Source: Cupriavidus necator N-1
Lineage (GTDB): Bacteria > Pseudomonadota > Gammaproteobacteria > Burkholderiales > Burkholderiaceae
Direction of reading: 5' to 3'
Assembly (NCBI RefSeq): GCF_000219215.1
Contig: NC_015723.1
Location: forward strand, 62,001-126,000
DNA length: 64,000 nucleotides
This document shows positions 17,773 through 27,581 of the stretch, piece by piece; the stretch's first letter is position 1, and every line of letters begins with the position of its first letter. The notes below the pieces were generated by a model. That model saw only the letters and a program-made list of their open reading frames with translations. It did not search any database and was not told the DNA's origin. A program made the position numbers and the translations under genes.

Positions 17773-18090
17773 TCAGGCAGTCCGTTTTGCGGACGGTTTG
17801 GCGGTCTGGTCGCCGCCCTGCGTGGCGGGGGCGATGCTGGTGACCGAGGCGCTGGCGACCTCTACGCCGATGCGCGACGCTTCCGAGCGGCGCAGCGCAA
17901 AGCGGGTGAAGCCTACCTGCGCCACCAGCGGGTCCATGCCGAAGGGGCCGTAGGCGATGATCTGCACGGCTTCACCGGGGACGAAGCCCAGTTCGCGCAG
18001 GCGGCGCGCGACCGGGTCTCCCGGGGTGGCGTCGTCCACCGATTGCACAACGGCGGGCGTGCGCCGTGGAAGTTCAGACAACCGCATCAT
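17773..18090 (-). CDS. feoA: Ferrous iron transport protein A
   Basis: About 105 residues. The SH3-like FeoA core begins LSELPRRTPAVVQSVDD and includes RRLRELGFVPGEAVQIIAYGPFGMDPLVAQVG, typical of the family. A 25-residue polar tail (ATQGGDQTAKPSAKRTA) extends it beyond the usual 75-85 residues. FeoA is a cytoplasmic partner of FeoB. Two adjacent ATGs exist (18090, 18087); the first is used. The gene ends 15 nt before feoB. The Fur box lies 62 bp upstream. Confidence 0.93.
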   Translation of the reverse strand: MMRLSELPRRTPAVVQSVDDATPGDPVARRLRELGFVPGEAVQIIAYGPFGMDPLVAQVGFTRFALRRSEASRIGVEVASASVTSIAPATQGGDQTAKPSAKRTA

Positions 18091-18560
18091 GCTTCCAGTC
18101 CGTGGCGCGGTCTGCCGCCAAGCGGCCAGCGCGACCACGCCGGGGTATGTAAATGAAAATCGTTTTCATTGTATCGCAAATTAGGCATGACGTTGCCCCC
18201 TCAAAGGGCGGGGCACGCCGGCCTGCTGCCGCGTCATTGCGCCGCAGGAGGCAAATGATAACCGCTCGGGATGGGGGTGACGGGGGGTGCGCGGGCGGGT
18301 AATGCTGCCCAGGTAACGTTTCTTTCGCCTACCGTCATCCCCGCGCGAGCGGGGCCGCGGGCGGCCCGGCTGAAGTGTAGAACGCCGCGCATGAATTCAA
18401 CCCGATGCAGCGCAGTTCGGCTTTGCGAAGCCGAATGCAACCAGCTTCATGCAGCGCCGATCAATTACTACATTTGCGTTATTGGATGCCGTAAGCGGGC
18501 AGGGTTAAGCTCCAAGCACGCTGAACACCCCGTTCCACGCGTACTTCACAAGCCATCGGT
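18091..18560. other. Intergenic region between feoA and LysR gene
   Basis: It contains the Fur box (18152-18170). It also has a GC-rich REP-like inverted repeat near 18330-18350 (TCATCCCCGCG / CGAGCGGGG) and an AT-richer stretch at 18450-18540 leading into a plus-strand terminator-like hairpin at 18551-18580. No protein gene is supported. Confidence 0.4.
18152..18170. promoter_or_regulatory. Fur box upstream of feoAB
   Basis: AATGAAAATCGTTTTCATT is a perfect 19-bp palindrome closely matching the Fur consensus. It lies 62 bp before feoA, so Fe2+-Fur should repress the operon. Confidence 0.9.
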
Positions 18561-18580
18561 CTATCGGCCGGTGGCTTTTT
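18551..18580 (+). terminator. Plus-strand terminator without an assigned gene
   Basis: AGCCATCGG pairs with CCGGTGGCT (one G-T pair), followed by TTTTTCTTT. It overlaps the 3' end of the minus-strand LysR gene, so it must end a plus-strand transcript starting in the preceding intergenic region. Confidence 0.5.
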
Positions 18581-19481
18581 CTTTGTGGCTGCCCTGCGCG
18601 GCGGCTGTCATCTCCCGCACCATGCCGACAAAGTGATCGCGCGCCGGATGGTCCGGCGCCGTCTTCCACGCGCAGTAGACCTCCGAGCGCACCGCCGCGT
18701 CTGCCAGCGGCCGGAACGCGGCTCCGGCCATGCCGGAGCGCGCCAGCGCCGCGGGCACCACCGCCACGCCCATCCCCTGCGACACCAGCGACACCACCGA
18801 CAGCCAGTGCCGGACTTCATGCCGGATCTGCGGATAGAAGCCCTGCGCCGCGCACATGTCGAAGATGCGGCTGTAGTAGTCCGGCGAGGCCTTGCGCGAG
18901 AACAGCACGAACGGCTCGCCGCGCAATGCCGCCAGCGGCAACTCCGGGAGCGCGGCCAGCGCATGGTCGGCCGGCAGGCAGCAGACAAAGGGTTCGCTGT
19001 GCACCAGCGTCGCCTGCAGCGTGTCCGGCACGCGGCCGGTGTGGATAAAGGCGGCGTCGAGCTCGTCGTGCAGCAGCGCGTCGATCTGCTCCTGTGAGTT
19101 GAGCTCGGTCAGCGCCACCTGAATGCCGGGATAGGCCGCCTGGAACCCGCGCAGCGTCTGCGGCAGCCCGCGATACAGCATCGAGCCGACAAAGCCCACC
19201 CGCAGCCGCCCGACTGCGCCCGCTTCGATCTCGCGTGCCAGCACCCGCGCCGCCTCGGCCTGCGCCAGCAGCGCCATGGCCGATTCGCGGAAGGCCCGCC
19301 CGGCCGCGGTCAGCCGCACCCCGCGGCTGTCGCGGTCGAACAGCCGGGCCCCGACCGAGGCCTCCAGCTGCTGGATATTGAGCGACAGCGGCGGCTGGGA
19401 AATGGCAAGCCGGCGCGCGGCCCGGCCGAAGTGCAGTTCCTCGGCCAGCACGAGGAAGTAACGCAGGTGGCGGAATTCCAT
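18561..19481 (-). CDS. LysR family transcriptional regulator
   Basis: 306 residues. HTH region: FLVLAEELHFGRAARRLAISQPPLSLNIQQLEASVGARLFDRDSRG, canonical LysR with the PPLS recognition stretch. An effector-binding domain follows (LRVGFVGSMLYRGLPQTLRGF). It is divergent from the acyl-CoA dehydrogenase operon, with 120 bp between the starts containing AT-rich sequence around 19487-19545. It probably activates that operon in response to an acid or its CoA ester; the inducer is unknown. Confidence 0.88.
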   Translation of the reverse strand: MEFRHLRYFLVLAEELHFGRAARRLAISQPPLSLNIQQLEASVGARLFDRDSRGVRLTAAGRAFRESAMALLAQAEAARVLAREIEAGAVGRLRVGFVGSMLYRGLPQTLRGFQAAYPGIQVALTELNSQEQIDALLHDELDAAFIHTGRVPDTLQATLVHSEPFVCCLPADHALAALPELPLAALRGEPFVLFSRKASPDYYSRIFDMCAAQGFYPQIRHEVRHWLSVVSLVSQGMGVAVVPAALARSGMAGAAFRPLADAAVRSEVYCAWKTAPDHPARDHFVGMVREMTAAAQGSHKEKATGR

Positions 19482-19601
19482 GGCGATACAGAAATTATAT
19501 GGATCAAGCCAATTTTAGAATTAGACGCGAATCTTTGGGGTTCCAATAATGGAGGCCAAAGGGGCCGCAAGCCGGCACCAGCCAATTCCAGGAGACCAGC
19601 C

Positions 19602-21397
19602 ATGCCGTCCAGCGCCGTGCGCGACACCACACTTCAAGCCCACTCCACCGCACCGGCCGCTGCCCACCCGGTACCCGACCGCCAGGGCGGCAGCCTGTTT
19701 GCCGCCGACCCGGACCTGCGCGCGCTGCTGCCGCTCTACCTGCCGCCGGACCTGTTCAACCACCTGCTGCCGCACCTGGAGCGCATGGGTGCGCTGGCCG
19801 GCGGCGTGCTCGACGAACTGGCCGGCGTGGCCGACCGCCATCCCCCCGAACTCACCTACCGCACCCGCGCGGGCGTCGATGCGCAGCGCATCGACAAGCA
19901 TCCGGCCTATGTGGAGATGGAGCGCGTGGCCTTTGCCGAATTCGGCCTCGCGGCGGCGTCGCACCGCGGCGGCGTGCTGGGCTGGGACAAGCCCATGCCG
20001 CCAGCAGCTAAGTACGCACTCACATATCTGTTTGTGCAAGCTGAGTTCGGCCTGTGCTGCCCGCTGTCGATGACCGATTCGCTGACGCGCACGCTGCGCA
20101 AGTTCGGCGACCCGGCGCTGGTCGAGCGCTTCCTGCCCAACCTGACCACCCAGGTCTTTGACGATCTCTACCAGGGCGCGATGTTCATGACCGAGCAGGG
20201 TGCCGGCTCCGACGTCGCCGCCACCGCCACCCGCGCGGTGCGCGACGCTTCGGCCGAGGGCGGCTGGCGCCTGCAGGGCGACAAGTGGTTCTGCTCCAAC
20301 CCCGATGCCACGCTGGCGATGGTGCTGGCCCGCGTGGAGGATGAGGCCGGCAACGCCGTGCCGGGCCACAAGGGCGTGTCGCTGTTCCTGCTGCCGCGCA
20401 AGCTGGCCGATGGCAGCGACAACCACTACCGCATCATCCGCCTGAAGGACAAGCTGGGCACGCGCTCGATGGCCAGCGGCGAGATCCGGCTGGAAGGCGC
20501 GCATGCCTGGCTGGTCGGCGAACCCGGCCGCGGCTTCGTGCAGATGGCTGACATGATCAATAACTCGCGCCTGTCCAACGGCGTGCGCGCCGCCGGCCTG
20601 ATGCGCCGCGCGCTGACCGAGGGCCTGTTCATCGCGCGCGAGCGCCAGGCCTTCGGCAAGCGCCTGCAGGACATGCCGCTGATGCGCCGCCAGCTGCTCA
20701 AGCTGACCCTGCCCACCGAGCAGGCGCGCACCATGGTGTTCCAGACCGCCGAAGCACTGCGCCGCGCCGATGCCGGCGAGGCCGACGCCTACCCGCTGAT
20801 GCGCATCCTGACGCCGCTGATCAAGTTCCGCGCCTGCCGCGACGCGCGCAAGGTCACCGGCGACGCCATGGAGATCCGCGGCGGCTGCGGCTATATCGAG
20901 GAATGGAGCGATCCGCGCCTGGTGCGCGATGCCCATCTCGGCTCGATCTGGGAAGGCACCAGCAATATCGTCGCGCTTGACGTGCTGCGCGCGGTCCGCC
21001 GTGAAGGCGCGCTGCCGGTGCTGCAGGCACACCTGGCCGGCCTGCTGGCCGATACGCCGATGCATGCGGCGGCGCGTGCCGTGTTCGAAGGCGCCATCGC
21101 CGCAGCGGCGAAGCTGGCCGCGCAAGCCGCTGAGGCCGGCGCCGACGGCGAACTGCTGGCGCGCCAGGCGGCTTCGGCGCTGTACCACGTCACCAGCGCG
21201 GTGGCGATGGCCTGGGAGGCCGGGCTATCGGCTCGGTGCGCCGCATGCGGCTGGCGCAGCTGGTGCTGCGCCATCGCGTGCTGCCGCAGGATCCGCTTGC
21301 AGCGCAGGCCGAGCCCGAGTGGCTGGCCGAGACCGTCGCGCCGGCTGACGGCACCGTGCATGCCGCTGGCGCGGTCGACCAGGTCAACGTGTTCTAA
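19602..21397 (+). pseudogene. Acyl-CoA dehydrogenase, frameshifted near its 3' end
   Basis: An acyl-CoA dehydrogenase of about 598 residues if the frame is restored. FAD-binding and substrate regions are present: MTEQGAGSDVAATATRA, DKWFCSNPDATLAMVLAR, KDKLGTRSMASGEIRLEGA and the C-terminal flavin/base region IRGGCGYIEEWSDPRLVRDAHLGSIWEGTSNIVALDVL. Near 21222-21232 the frame is lost. The correct sequence continues in another frame as IGSVRRMRLAQLVLRHRVLP and ends DQVNVF at TAA 21395-21397, which fits a single missing base. Read without repair, the protein carries an aberrant tail to 21482, overlapping the next gene. It could be a true mutation or a sequence error. It oxidises an acyl-CoA thioester; chain specificity is unknown. 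Confidence 0.8.
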
Positions 21398-21478
21398 CCG
21401 GATCCACGTCCGGCAACCATCCTCCGCAACACCATCCCGCCACCAGCGGGAGACGTCCTATACCCAGGAGACAACGCC

Positions 21479-22453
21479 ATGAAACTCTGGCACCGCGTAG
21501 CGGCCATCGCCGCCTGCTCGCTCTGTATCGCCCCCGCCTTCGCGCAGAAGGACTTTCCGTCCAAGCCGATCATGATGGTCGTCACCTACCCGCCGGGCGG
21601 CCCTACCGATGCCATGGCGCGCACGCTTGCCGCCGCGCTCAAGACCAGCCTGGGCCAGCCGGTGGTGGTGGAGAACCGCGCCGGCGCCGGCGGCAATATC
21701 GGCGCCGAGGTGGTGGCGCGCGCCGAGCCCGACGGCTACACGCTGATGTTCGGCACCTCCGCGCCGCTGGCGATCAATGTGAGCCTGTACCGCAAGATCA
21801 ACTACGACCCGGTCAAGAGCTTCGCGCCGGTGATCCAGATCGGCCAGCTGCCCAATGTGCTGGTGGTCAACCCGTCCGTGCCGGCGAAGAACGTCACGGA
21901 GCTGATCGCCTATGGCAAGGCGCACCCGGGCAAGCTGACCTATGCCTCGTCCGGCAACGGCGCGTCGTCGCACTTGGCCGGGGTGCTGTTCAACAACGTC
22001 ACCGGCACCGACTTCCAGCACATCCCGTACAAGGGCACCGGCCCCGCACTGAACGACCTGCTGGGCGGGCAGGTCAGCATGACCTTCACCGACGTGCTCA
22101 CCGCGATGCCCTTCATCAAGAGCGGCAAGGTGCGCGCGCTGGGCGTCACCACCAAGGCGCGCTCGCAGGCGCTGCCGGATGTGCCGACCGTGGCCGAGCA
22201 GGGCGTGCCAGGCTTCGATGTATCGGTGTTCTTCGGCGTGGTCGCACCCGCCGGCACGCCGCCCGAAGTGATCGGCAAGCTCAACCGTGCCTTTGCCGAT
22301 GCGCTCAAGCAGCCCGAGGTGCGCAAGACCCTGCAGGCGCAGGGCCTGGAGTTCGCGCCGTCGACCACGCCCGAGCAGCTTGGCGGCTTCGTCAAGGCCG
22401 AGGTCGGCAAGTGGCGCGCCGTGGTGCAGAAGTCCGGCGCCCAGCTTGACTGA
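21479..22453 (+). CDS. Bug/TctC family receptor
   Basis: 324 residues with a signal peptide (about 1-22, ending PAFA) and Bug signatures KDFPSKPIMMVVTYPPGGPTD, VENRAGAGGNIGAEVVARA and APAGTPPEVIGKLN. It is the receptor part of a carboxylate transporter without a TctAB partner in the window. Its position between an acyl-CoA dehydrogenase and a CoA-transferase suggests it binds the acid that this operon activates and oxidises. It starts 82 nt after the restored dehydrogenase stop. Confidence 0.92.
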   Translation: MKLWHRVAAIAACSLCIAPAFAQKDFPSKPIMMVVTYPPGGPTDAMARTLAAALKTSLGQPVVVENRAGAGGNIGAEVVARAEPDGYTLMFGTSAPLAINVSLYRKINYDPVKSFAPVIQIGQLPNVLVVNPSVPAKNVTELIAYGKAHPGKLTYASSGNGASSHLAGVLFNNVTGTDFQHIPYKGTGPALNDLLGGQVSMTFTDVLTAMPFIKSGKVRALGVTTKARSQALPDVPTVAEQGVPGFDVSVFFGVVAPAGTPPEVIGKLNRAFADALKQPEVRKTLQAQGLEFAPSTTPEQLGGFVKAEVGKWRAVVQKSGAQLD

Positions 22454-22473
22454 ACCGCACAGGAAAACCAGCC

Positions 22474-23595
22474 ATGACCCAAACCAGCCCCGGCGCGCTC
22501 GCCGGCATCCGCGTGGTCGACCTGTCGCGCATCCTGGGCGGCCCATACTGCGGCCAGATCCTGGGCGACCACGGCGCCGACGTGCTCAAGATCGAACCGC
22601 CGCAAGGCGACGACACCCGCACCTGGGGGCCGCCGTTCAAGGACGGCGTGGCGTCTTACTACTTCGGCCTGAACCGCAACAAGCGCGTGATGCGGCTGGA
22701 CCTGACCGCCGACGCGGATCGTGAGGTCCTGCTTGTGCTGCTGGCCGAGGCTGACGTGCTGGTCGAGAACTTCAAGACCGGCACCATGGAGAAGTGGGGG
22801 CTGGGCTACGACACGTTGTCCGCGCGCTTCCCTCGGCTGGTCCATTGCCGCGTATCCGGCTTCGGCGCCGATGGCCCGCTGGGCGGCCTGCCCGGCTACG
22901 ACGCCGCCATCCAGGCCATGTCCGGCATCATGAGCATCAACGGCGAGGCCGATGGCGATCCGCTGCGCGTGGGTTTGCCGGTGGTGGACATGGTGACCGG
23001 CCTGAACGCCGTGATCGGCGTGCTGCTGGCACTGCAGGAGCGCGCGCGCAGCGGGCGCGGCCAGTTCGTCGAGGCCGCGCTCTATGACTCCGGCCTGTCG
23101 CTGCTGCATCCGCATGCGGCCAACTGGTTCATGAGCGGCAAGACGCCGCAGCGCACCGGCAATGCGCATCCCAACATCTACCCGTACGACACGGTGGCGA
23201 CCGCCACGGACCCGATCTTCCTGGCGGTGGGCAACGACCGGCAGTTCCGCATCCTGTGCGAGCACCTGCGGCTGCCTGCGCTGGCCGATGACGAGCGCTA
23301 TGGCACGGCGGGCGCGCGCTCGGTGAACCGCGTGGCGCTGAAGGCGGAGCTGGAAGCCAGGCTGCGCGAGTTCGATGGCAAGGTGCTGGCCGACGAACTG
23401 GTGGCAGCAGGCGTGCCCTGCGCGCCGGTGCTGTCCGTGGCCGATGCCTTGCAGCATCCGCATACGCAGCACCGCGAGATGGTGGTGGAGATGGAAGGTG
23501 GCTACCAGGGGCTGGGTGCGCCGGTCAAGCTGAGCCGGACGCCGGCGACATACAGGTATGCGCCGCTCACCGAAGGGGACGAGTTCCTGGATTAG
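22474..23595 (+). CDS. CaiB/BaiF family CoA-transferase (family III)
   Basis: 373 residues. The N-terminus GIRVVDLSRILGGPYCGQILGDHGADVLKIEPPQGDDTR is diagnostic of class III CoA-transferases; VSGFGADGPLGGLPGYDAAIQAMSG follows. The catalytic Asp is probably the one in ALYDSGLS. It would move CoA from a donor thioester to a carboxylic acid, preparing it for the dehydrogenase upstream. It is the last gene of the operon, 20 nt after the Bug gene, and a terminator follows. Confidence 0.92.
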   Translation: MTQTSPGALAGIRVVDLSRILGGPYCGQILGDHGADVLKIEPPQGDDTRTWGPPFKDGVASYYFGLNRNKRVMRLDLTADADREVLLVLLAEADVLVENFKTGTMEKWGLGYDTLSARFPRLVHCRVSGFGADGPLGGLPGYDAAIQAMSGIMSINGEADGDPLRVGLPVVDMVTGLNAVIGVLLALQERARSGRGQFVEAALYDSGLSLLHPHAANWFMSGKTPQRTGNAHPNIYPYDTVATATDPIFLAVGNDRQFRILCEHLRLPALADDERYGTAGARSVNRVALKAELEARLREFDGKVLADELVAAGVPCAPVLSVADALQHPHTQHREMVVEMEGGYQGLGAPVKLSRTPATYRYAPLTEGDEFLD

Positions 23596-23621
23596 ACGCG
23601 ACGTTGCCGCGCGGCAAACGA

Positions 23622-23647
23622 GAAAGGCGGCCATATGGCCGCCTTTC
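23622..23647. terminator. Terminator between CoA-transferase gene and lldP
   Basis: GAAAGGCGGCCAT / ATGGCCGCCTTTC is a 26-bp perfect palindrome, with TTTC ends that suit both convergent genes. Confidence 0.88.
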
Positions 23648-23669
23648 TTCATGGATTTCGGCTAGCCCA

Positions 23670-25370
23670 TCACCCCGGAATCATCCCCGGCAACAGGTAA
23701 GCCTGCACCACCGTCATGATGCCGATGATCACGGCAAACAGCAGGCTGTGCCTGACCGTGAAGCGGAACAGCTCCGACTCCTTGCCCACCAGCCCGGTCG
23801 CCGCGCAGGCCACGGCGATCGATTGCGGCGAGATCATCTTGGCCGTGACGCCGCCGGTGGTGTTGGCGGCGACCAGCAGCGTGTCCGACACGCCGATCTG
23901 ATGCGCCGTGGTGTTCTGCAGCGCGCAGAACAGCGCGTTGGACGAAGTGTCAGAACCAGTCAGGAACACCCCCAGCCAGCCCAGGAACGGCGAGAAGAAC
24001 GGGAACGCCGCGCCGGTGCCGGCCAGCAGCAGCGCCAGTGTCGACGACATGCCGGAGTAGTTGGCGACAAAGGCGAACGCCAGCACCAGGCCGATTGACA
24101 GCACCGGGCGCGCCAGTTCCACCAGGGTCTCGGCAAAGGTAGCCAGCAGCATGCGCGGCTTCATGCGCAGCAGCACCGCCGAGATCAGCGCGGTCAGCAG
24201 GATGGCGGTGCCGACGGCGGAGAGCAGGTCGAGCTTCAGCACCGCGTCATAGGCCTTGGGCGTGGCCACGATCGGCGCGGCCTTGATTACCATCTGGTCC
24301 AGCCCCGGGATCTTGAACTTCAGCACCGTGCCCGCCAGCGCGCCGTTGGCTGCGAACAGCGCCTTGAACGGCTGCAGGCTCCACACGGTGACGATGGCGG
24401 TCAGGATGCCGAACGGCGCCCACGCGCGCAGCGTCTGCGCCAGGGTGTAGGGCGACGCCTTGCGCCCGGACATCGCGCCGCCGAAGCCGCCGCCGAAGCC
24501 GGCCAGCGCGACGGTGCCGCCGCTGACATTGCCACCGGCGCGCTGCGACGCGCCGCGCGGCTGCCATACCTTCAGGAACGCGGCCAGCGACACCAGGCTG
24601 ACCAGCGCCGAAGTGATGTCCGGCAGTTCGGGCCCGATATGGTTGGACGTGAAGTACTGCGTCACGGCAAAGCAGCCGCCGCACACCAGCGCCGCCGGCC
24701 ACGTTTCGCGCACGCCTTTGGCGCCGTCCATCATGAACACCAGCCAGAACGGCACCAGCAGCGACAACAGCGGCAGCTGGCGGCCGGCCATCGCGCCGAT
24801 ATGGAAGGGATCGATGCCCGTCACCTGCCCGGCCACGATGATGGGGATCCCCATCGCGCCAAACGCCACCGGCGCGGTATTGGCGATCAGGCACAGGCCC
24901 GCCGCATACAGCGGGTTGAAGCCCAGGCCCACCAGCAGCGCCGCGGTGATCGCCACCGGCGCGCCGAAGCCCGCGGCGCCTTCCAGGAAGGCGCCGAAGG
25001 CAAAGCCGATCAGCAGCATCTGCAGGCGCTGGTCGTCGGTGATCGACAGCACCGAGGCGCGGATCACGTCGAACTGGCCGGTCTTGACCACGATCTTGTA
25101 GAGGAACACCGCGGTCACGATGATCCATGCAATCGGCCACAGCCCATAGGCAAAGCCGAAGCCGGCCGAGGCCAGCGCCTGCTGCGCGGGCATGCCGTAG
25201 GCGAAGATCGCCACGGCCAGCGCCAATAGCAGCGTCACGGCCGCGGCGACATGGCCCTTCATGCGCCAGACGGCCAGCGCAATGAAGAAGAACAGGATGG
25301 GAATGGCTGCCGCCAGCGACGACAGCCACAGGCTGCCCAGCGGCGTATAGAGTTGGGTCCAGGGTTGCAC
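23670..25370 (-). CDS. lldP: L-lactate permease
   Basis: 566 residues with 12-14 predicted membrane segments throughout. LldP/GlcA family features include [48 protein letters not shown] and [24 protein letters not shown]. It is a proton-coupled importer of lactate and possibly glycolate. It follows lutB by about 67 nt and is the last gene of the lactate operon. The substrate is supported by the lut genes and lldR next to it. Confidence 0.93.
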   Translation of the reverse strand: MQPWTQLYTPLGSLWLSSLAAAIPILFFFIALAVWRMKGHVAAAVTLLLALAVAIFAYGMPAQQALASAGFGFAYGLWPIAWIIVTAVFLYKIVVKTGQFDVIRASVLSITDDQRLQMLLIGFAFGAFLEGAAGFGAPVAITAALLVGLGFNPLYAAGLCLIANTAPVAFGAMGIPIIVAGQVTGIDPFHIGAMAGRQLPLLSLLVPFWLVFMMDGAKGVRETWPAALVCGGCFAVTQYFTSNHIGPELPDITSALVSLVSLAAFLKVWQPRGASQRAGGNVSGGTVALAGFGGGFGGAMSGRKASPYTLAQTLRAWAPFGILTAIVTVWSLQPFKALFAANGALAGTVLKFKIPGLDQMVIKAAPIVATPKAYDAVLKLDLLSAVGTAILLTALISAVLLRMKPRMLLATFAETLVELARPVLSIGLVLAFAFVANYSGMSSTLALLLAGTGAAFPFFSPFLGWLGVFLTGSDTSSNALFCALQNTTAHQIGVSDTLLVAANTTGGVTAKMISPQSIAVACAATGLVGKESELFRFTVRHSLLFAVIIGIMTVVQAYLLPGMIPG

Positions 25371-25437
25371 GGTTAGTCTCCTGCTTTGGTGGTGTTTCGG
25401 GAAATCTTTGTTTTGTTTGCAAGCACTGCGTGAAGGC

Positions 25438-26883
25438 CTACTCCGGCTGTCCCTTCTCCTTCAGCAAATCCGCCAGGCTCTTCGCCGCCGGCTTCAGCGG
25501 CGTGCGGTGCTGCGTCCAGCCCATCTGCTTCGACGGCGTCAGCGCGCGCAGCCGCGTGGCGGCCCAGCGGAACAGCCGGTACGTCGCCGGGTGCGAATAC
25601 GCGCCGCTCCAGAAGCGCCACACCAGGTGCTCGCCGCGGCTGTACTTCGCGCCCTGGCCGCGCAGCGGGTTGGCGACCTGCTCTTCCGGATCGCGGTTCG
25701 CCTCGGTGCGCAGGCGCACCAGCAGTTGCGGGATCGGGATGCGTACCGGGCATACCTCGCCGCAGGCGCCGCACAGGCTCGACGCGGTGGCCAGGTCGGC
25801 GGTGGCGTCCAGCCCCAGCAGGTGTGGCGAGATGATCTTGCCGATGGGGCCGGGATAGGTCGTGCCGTAGGCGTGGCCGCCGATGCGCGTGTAGACCGGG
25901 CAGTGGTTCATGCACGCGCCGCAGCGGATGCATTGCAGCGTGGCGCGCAGCTGCGTGTCGGCATAGGCCTGGGTGCGGCCGTTGTCGAGCAGCACCAGGT
26001 GGACCTCGCGCGGGCCATCGCGCTCGCCCGCGCGGCGCGGCCCTGAGATCAGGTTGAAGTAGGTGGTGATGGCCTGCCCGGTGGCCGAGCGCGTCAGCAG
26101 CGTGGACAGCGGCACGATGTGCTCCAGCCGGGCCACGACCTTCTCCATGCCCATGATGGCGATATGCACGTCGGGCACGGTGGTGGAAAGCCGGCCGTTG
26201 CCCTCGTTCTCCACCAGCCACAGCGTGCCGGTGTCGGCGGCGGCGAAGTTCACGCCGGACAGGCCGATATCCGCTTCGACAAAGGCTTGGCGCAGCGCAC
26301 GGCGGCCGGTCTGGATCAGCGCGTCGACATCCTCGGTATAGGGCGTGTCGGGGATATGCGCCTGGAATAGCTGCGCGATATCGCCCTTGGTCTTGTGGAT
26401 CGCCGGCATCACGATATGCGAGGGCTTCTCGCCGGCCAGCTGGACGATGTACTCGCCCATGTCCGACTCGATGCAGTCCACGCCGCGCTCGGCCAGGTAA
26501 TGGTTCAGCTCGATTTCCTCGCTGGCCATCGACTTGCCCTTGATCACGCGCTGCGCCTGCTTCGATGCCGCGATGCGGTGGATGATCGCGTTGGCTTCGT
26601 CGGCGTTCTCGGCCCAGTGCACCTGCACGCCGGCGGCGGTGAGCTTTGCCTCCAGCTGCACCAGCAGGTCCGGCAGGTTGGCCAGCGCGTGCTGGCGCAC
26701 CGCCTCGCCCAGGTCGCGCAGGCGTTCCAGCTCATCCGCGTCGGGGAACTGCGCCAGGCGCTTGCCCTGCAGGAAGTCCATCGCGCCGCGGAAGCTCTGG
26801 CGCAGCTTGGGATCGTCCAGCGCCTCGCGGGCGCGTGCCTTGAAGTCCTGCGGCGGAACAAAATTGAGTGTGTGCTGGCTCAT
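25438..26883 (-). CDS. lutB: Lactate utilization iron-sulfur protein LutB
   Basis: 481 residues. An N-terminal LUD domain includes [28 protein letters not shown], and a C-terminal ferredoxin-like part has two [4Fe-4S] motifs, [14 protein letters not shown] and [13 protein letters not shown]. With LutA and LutC it forms the three-subunit lactate dehydrogenase complex that oxidises L-lactate to pyruvate. Start 26883 (MSQHTLNF) overlaps the lutC stop by 4 nt (ATGA), showing translational coupling. An upstream ATG would extend it into lutC and is less likely. Confidence 0.93.
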   Translation of the reverse strand: MSQHTLNFVPPQDFKARAREALDDPKLRQSFRGAMDFLQGKRLAQFPDADELERLRDLGEAVRQHALANLPDLLVQLEAKLTAAGVQVHWAENADEANAIIHRIAASKQAQRVIKGKSMASEEIELNHYLAERGVDCIESDMGEYIVQLAGEKPSHIVMPAIHKTKGDIAQLFQAHIPDTPYTEDVDALIQTGRRALRQAFVEADIGLSGVNFAAADTGTLWLVENEGNGRLSTTVPDVHIAIMGMEKVVARLEHIVPLSTLLTRSATGQAITTYFNLISGPRRAGERDGPREVHLVLLDNGRTQAYADTQLRATLQCIRCGACMNHCPVYTRIGGHAYGTTYPGPIGKIISPHLLGLDATADLATASSLCGACGEVCPVRIPIPQLLVRLRTEANRDPEEQVANPLRGQGAKYSRGEHLVWRFWSGAYSHPATYRLFRWAATRLRALTPSKQMGWTQHRTPLKPAAKSLADLLKEKGQPE

Positions 26884-27581
26884 TGCCCGGCCTCCGCAGT
26901 GTCGGTCTCGATGATGACCCACAGCCGGCGCGGACCATGCGCGCCGTAGGCCAGCGTCTGCTGGATGTCGGAGGTCTTGGACGGGCCGGAGATCAGCACC
27001 AGGTTGGTCGGCATGCCGTCGGACCAGCGTTCGGTGCGCGCGGCCATATGCAGGTCGGTGTGCAGCGTCGAGGCGCGCACCAGCGCGACATGCAGCGGCG
27101 GCACCAGCGACACCGTGCGTGGCGAGCCCGCATCGGGCGCGACCACCAGCGTGCCGGTGGCGGCAATGCCGGAGCGCGCCACAGTGAAGCCGGCATCGAT
27201 GGTGTCGAACAGCTCCGCCTTCCAGGCTTCGATCGGGCGGTCGTAGCCGATGGCTTCGATATGGGCCGGCAGGGCGGCCGCCAGCGCGGCACCGGCCTGG
27301 CTGGCGGGATCAAGCAGCAGGCGCTTCACGCCGGCATTGGCCAGCTCGGTGGCCAGCAATGCCGGCCAGGCCGCCTCGCTGGCGCACCAGACCTCGGCAT
27401 GCAGGCCTTGCAGTGCCGCCAGCATCGCGCCGGTCAGTTCGCCAATGGCGGGCGCGCCGTGGCGGCGTGCCTCGAAATGGCCGTCGATGCGGCGGTCGAG
27501 TTCCGCGGTGCGTGGGGAAGGTGCAGGCGCGGCAGCGCGCAGCCGGCCGAGCATGCGTTCGCGGGCGCCGGGCGTGCTCAT
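26880..27581 (-). CDS. lutC: Lactate utilization protein LutC
   Basis: 233 residues, a single LUD domain. ARSGIAATGTLVVAPDAGSPRTVSLVPPLHVALVRASTL and NLVLISGPSKTSDIQQTLAYGAHGPRRLWVI are characteristic of LutC. Start 27581 (MSTPGARERM) overlaps lutA by 4 nt. The gene order lutA-lutC-lutB differs from the Bacillus order lutA-lutB-lutC. Confidence 0.92.
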   Translation of the reverse strand: MSTPGARERMLGRLRAAAPAPSPRTAELDRRIDGHFEARRHGAPAIGELTGAMLAALQGLHAEVWCASEAAWPALLATELANAGVKRLLLDPASQAGAALAAALPAHIEAIGYDRPIEAWKAELFDTIDAGFTVARSGIAATGTLVVAPDAGSPRTVSLVPPLHVALVRASTLHTDLHMAARTERWSDGMPTNLVLISGPSKTSDIQQTLAYGAHGPRRLWVIIETDTAEAGQ

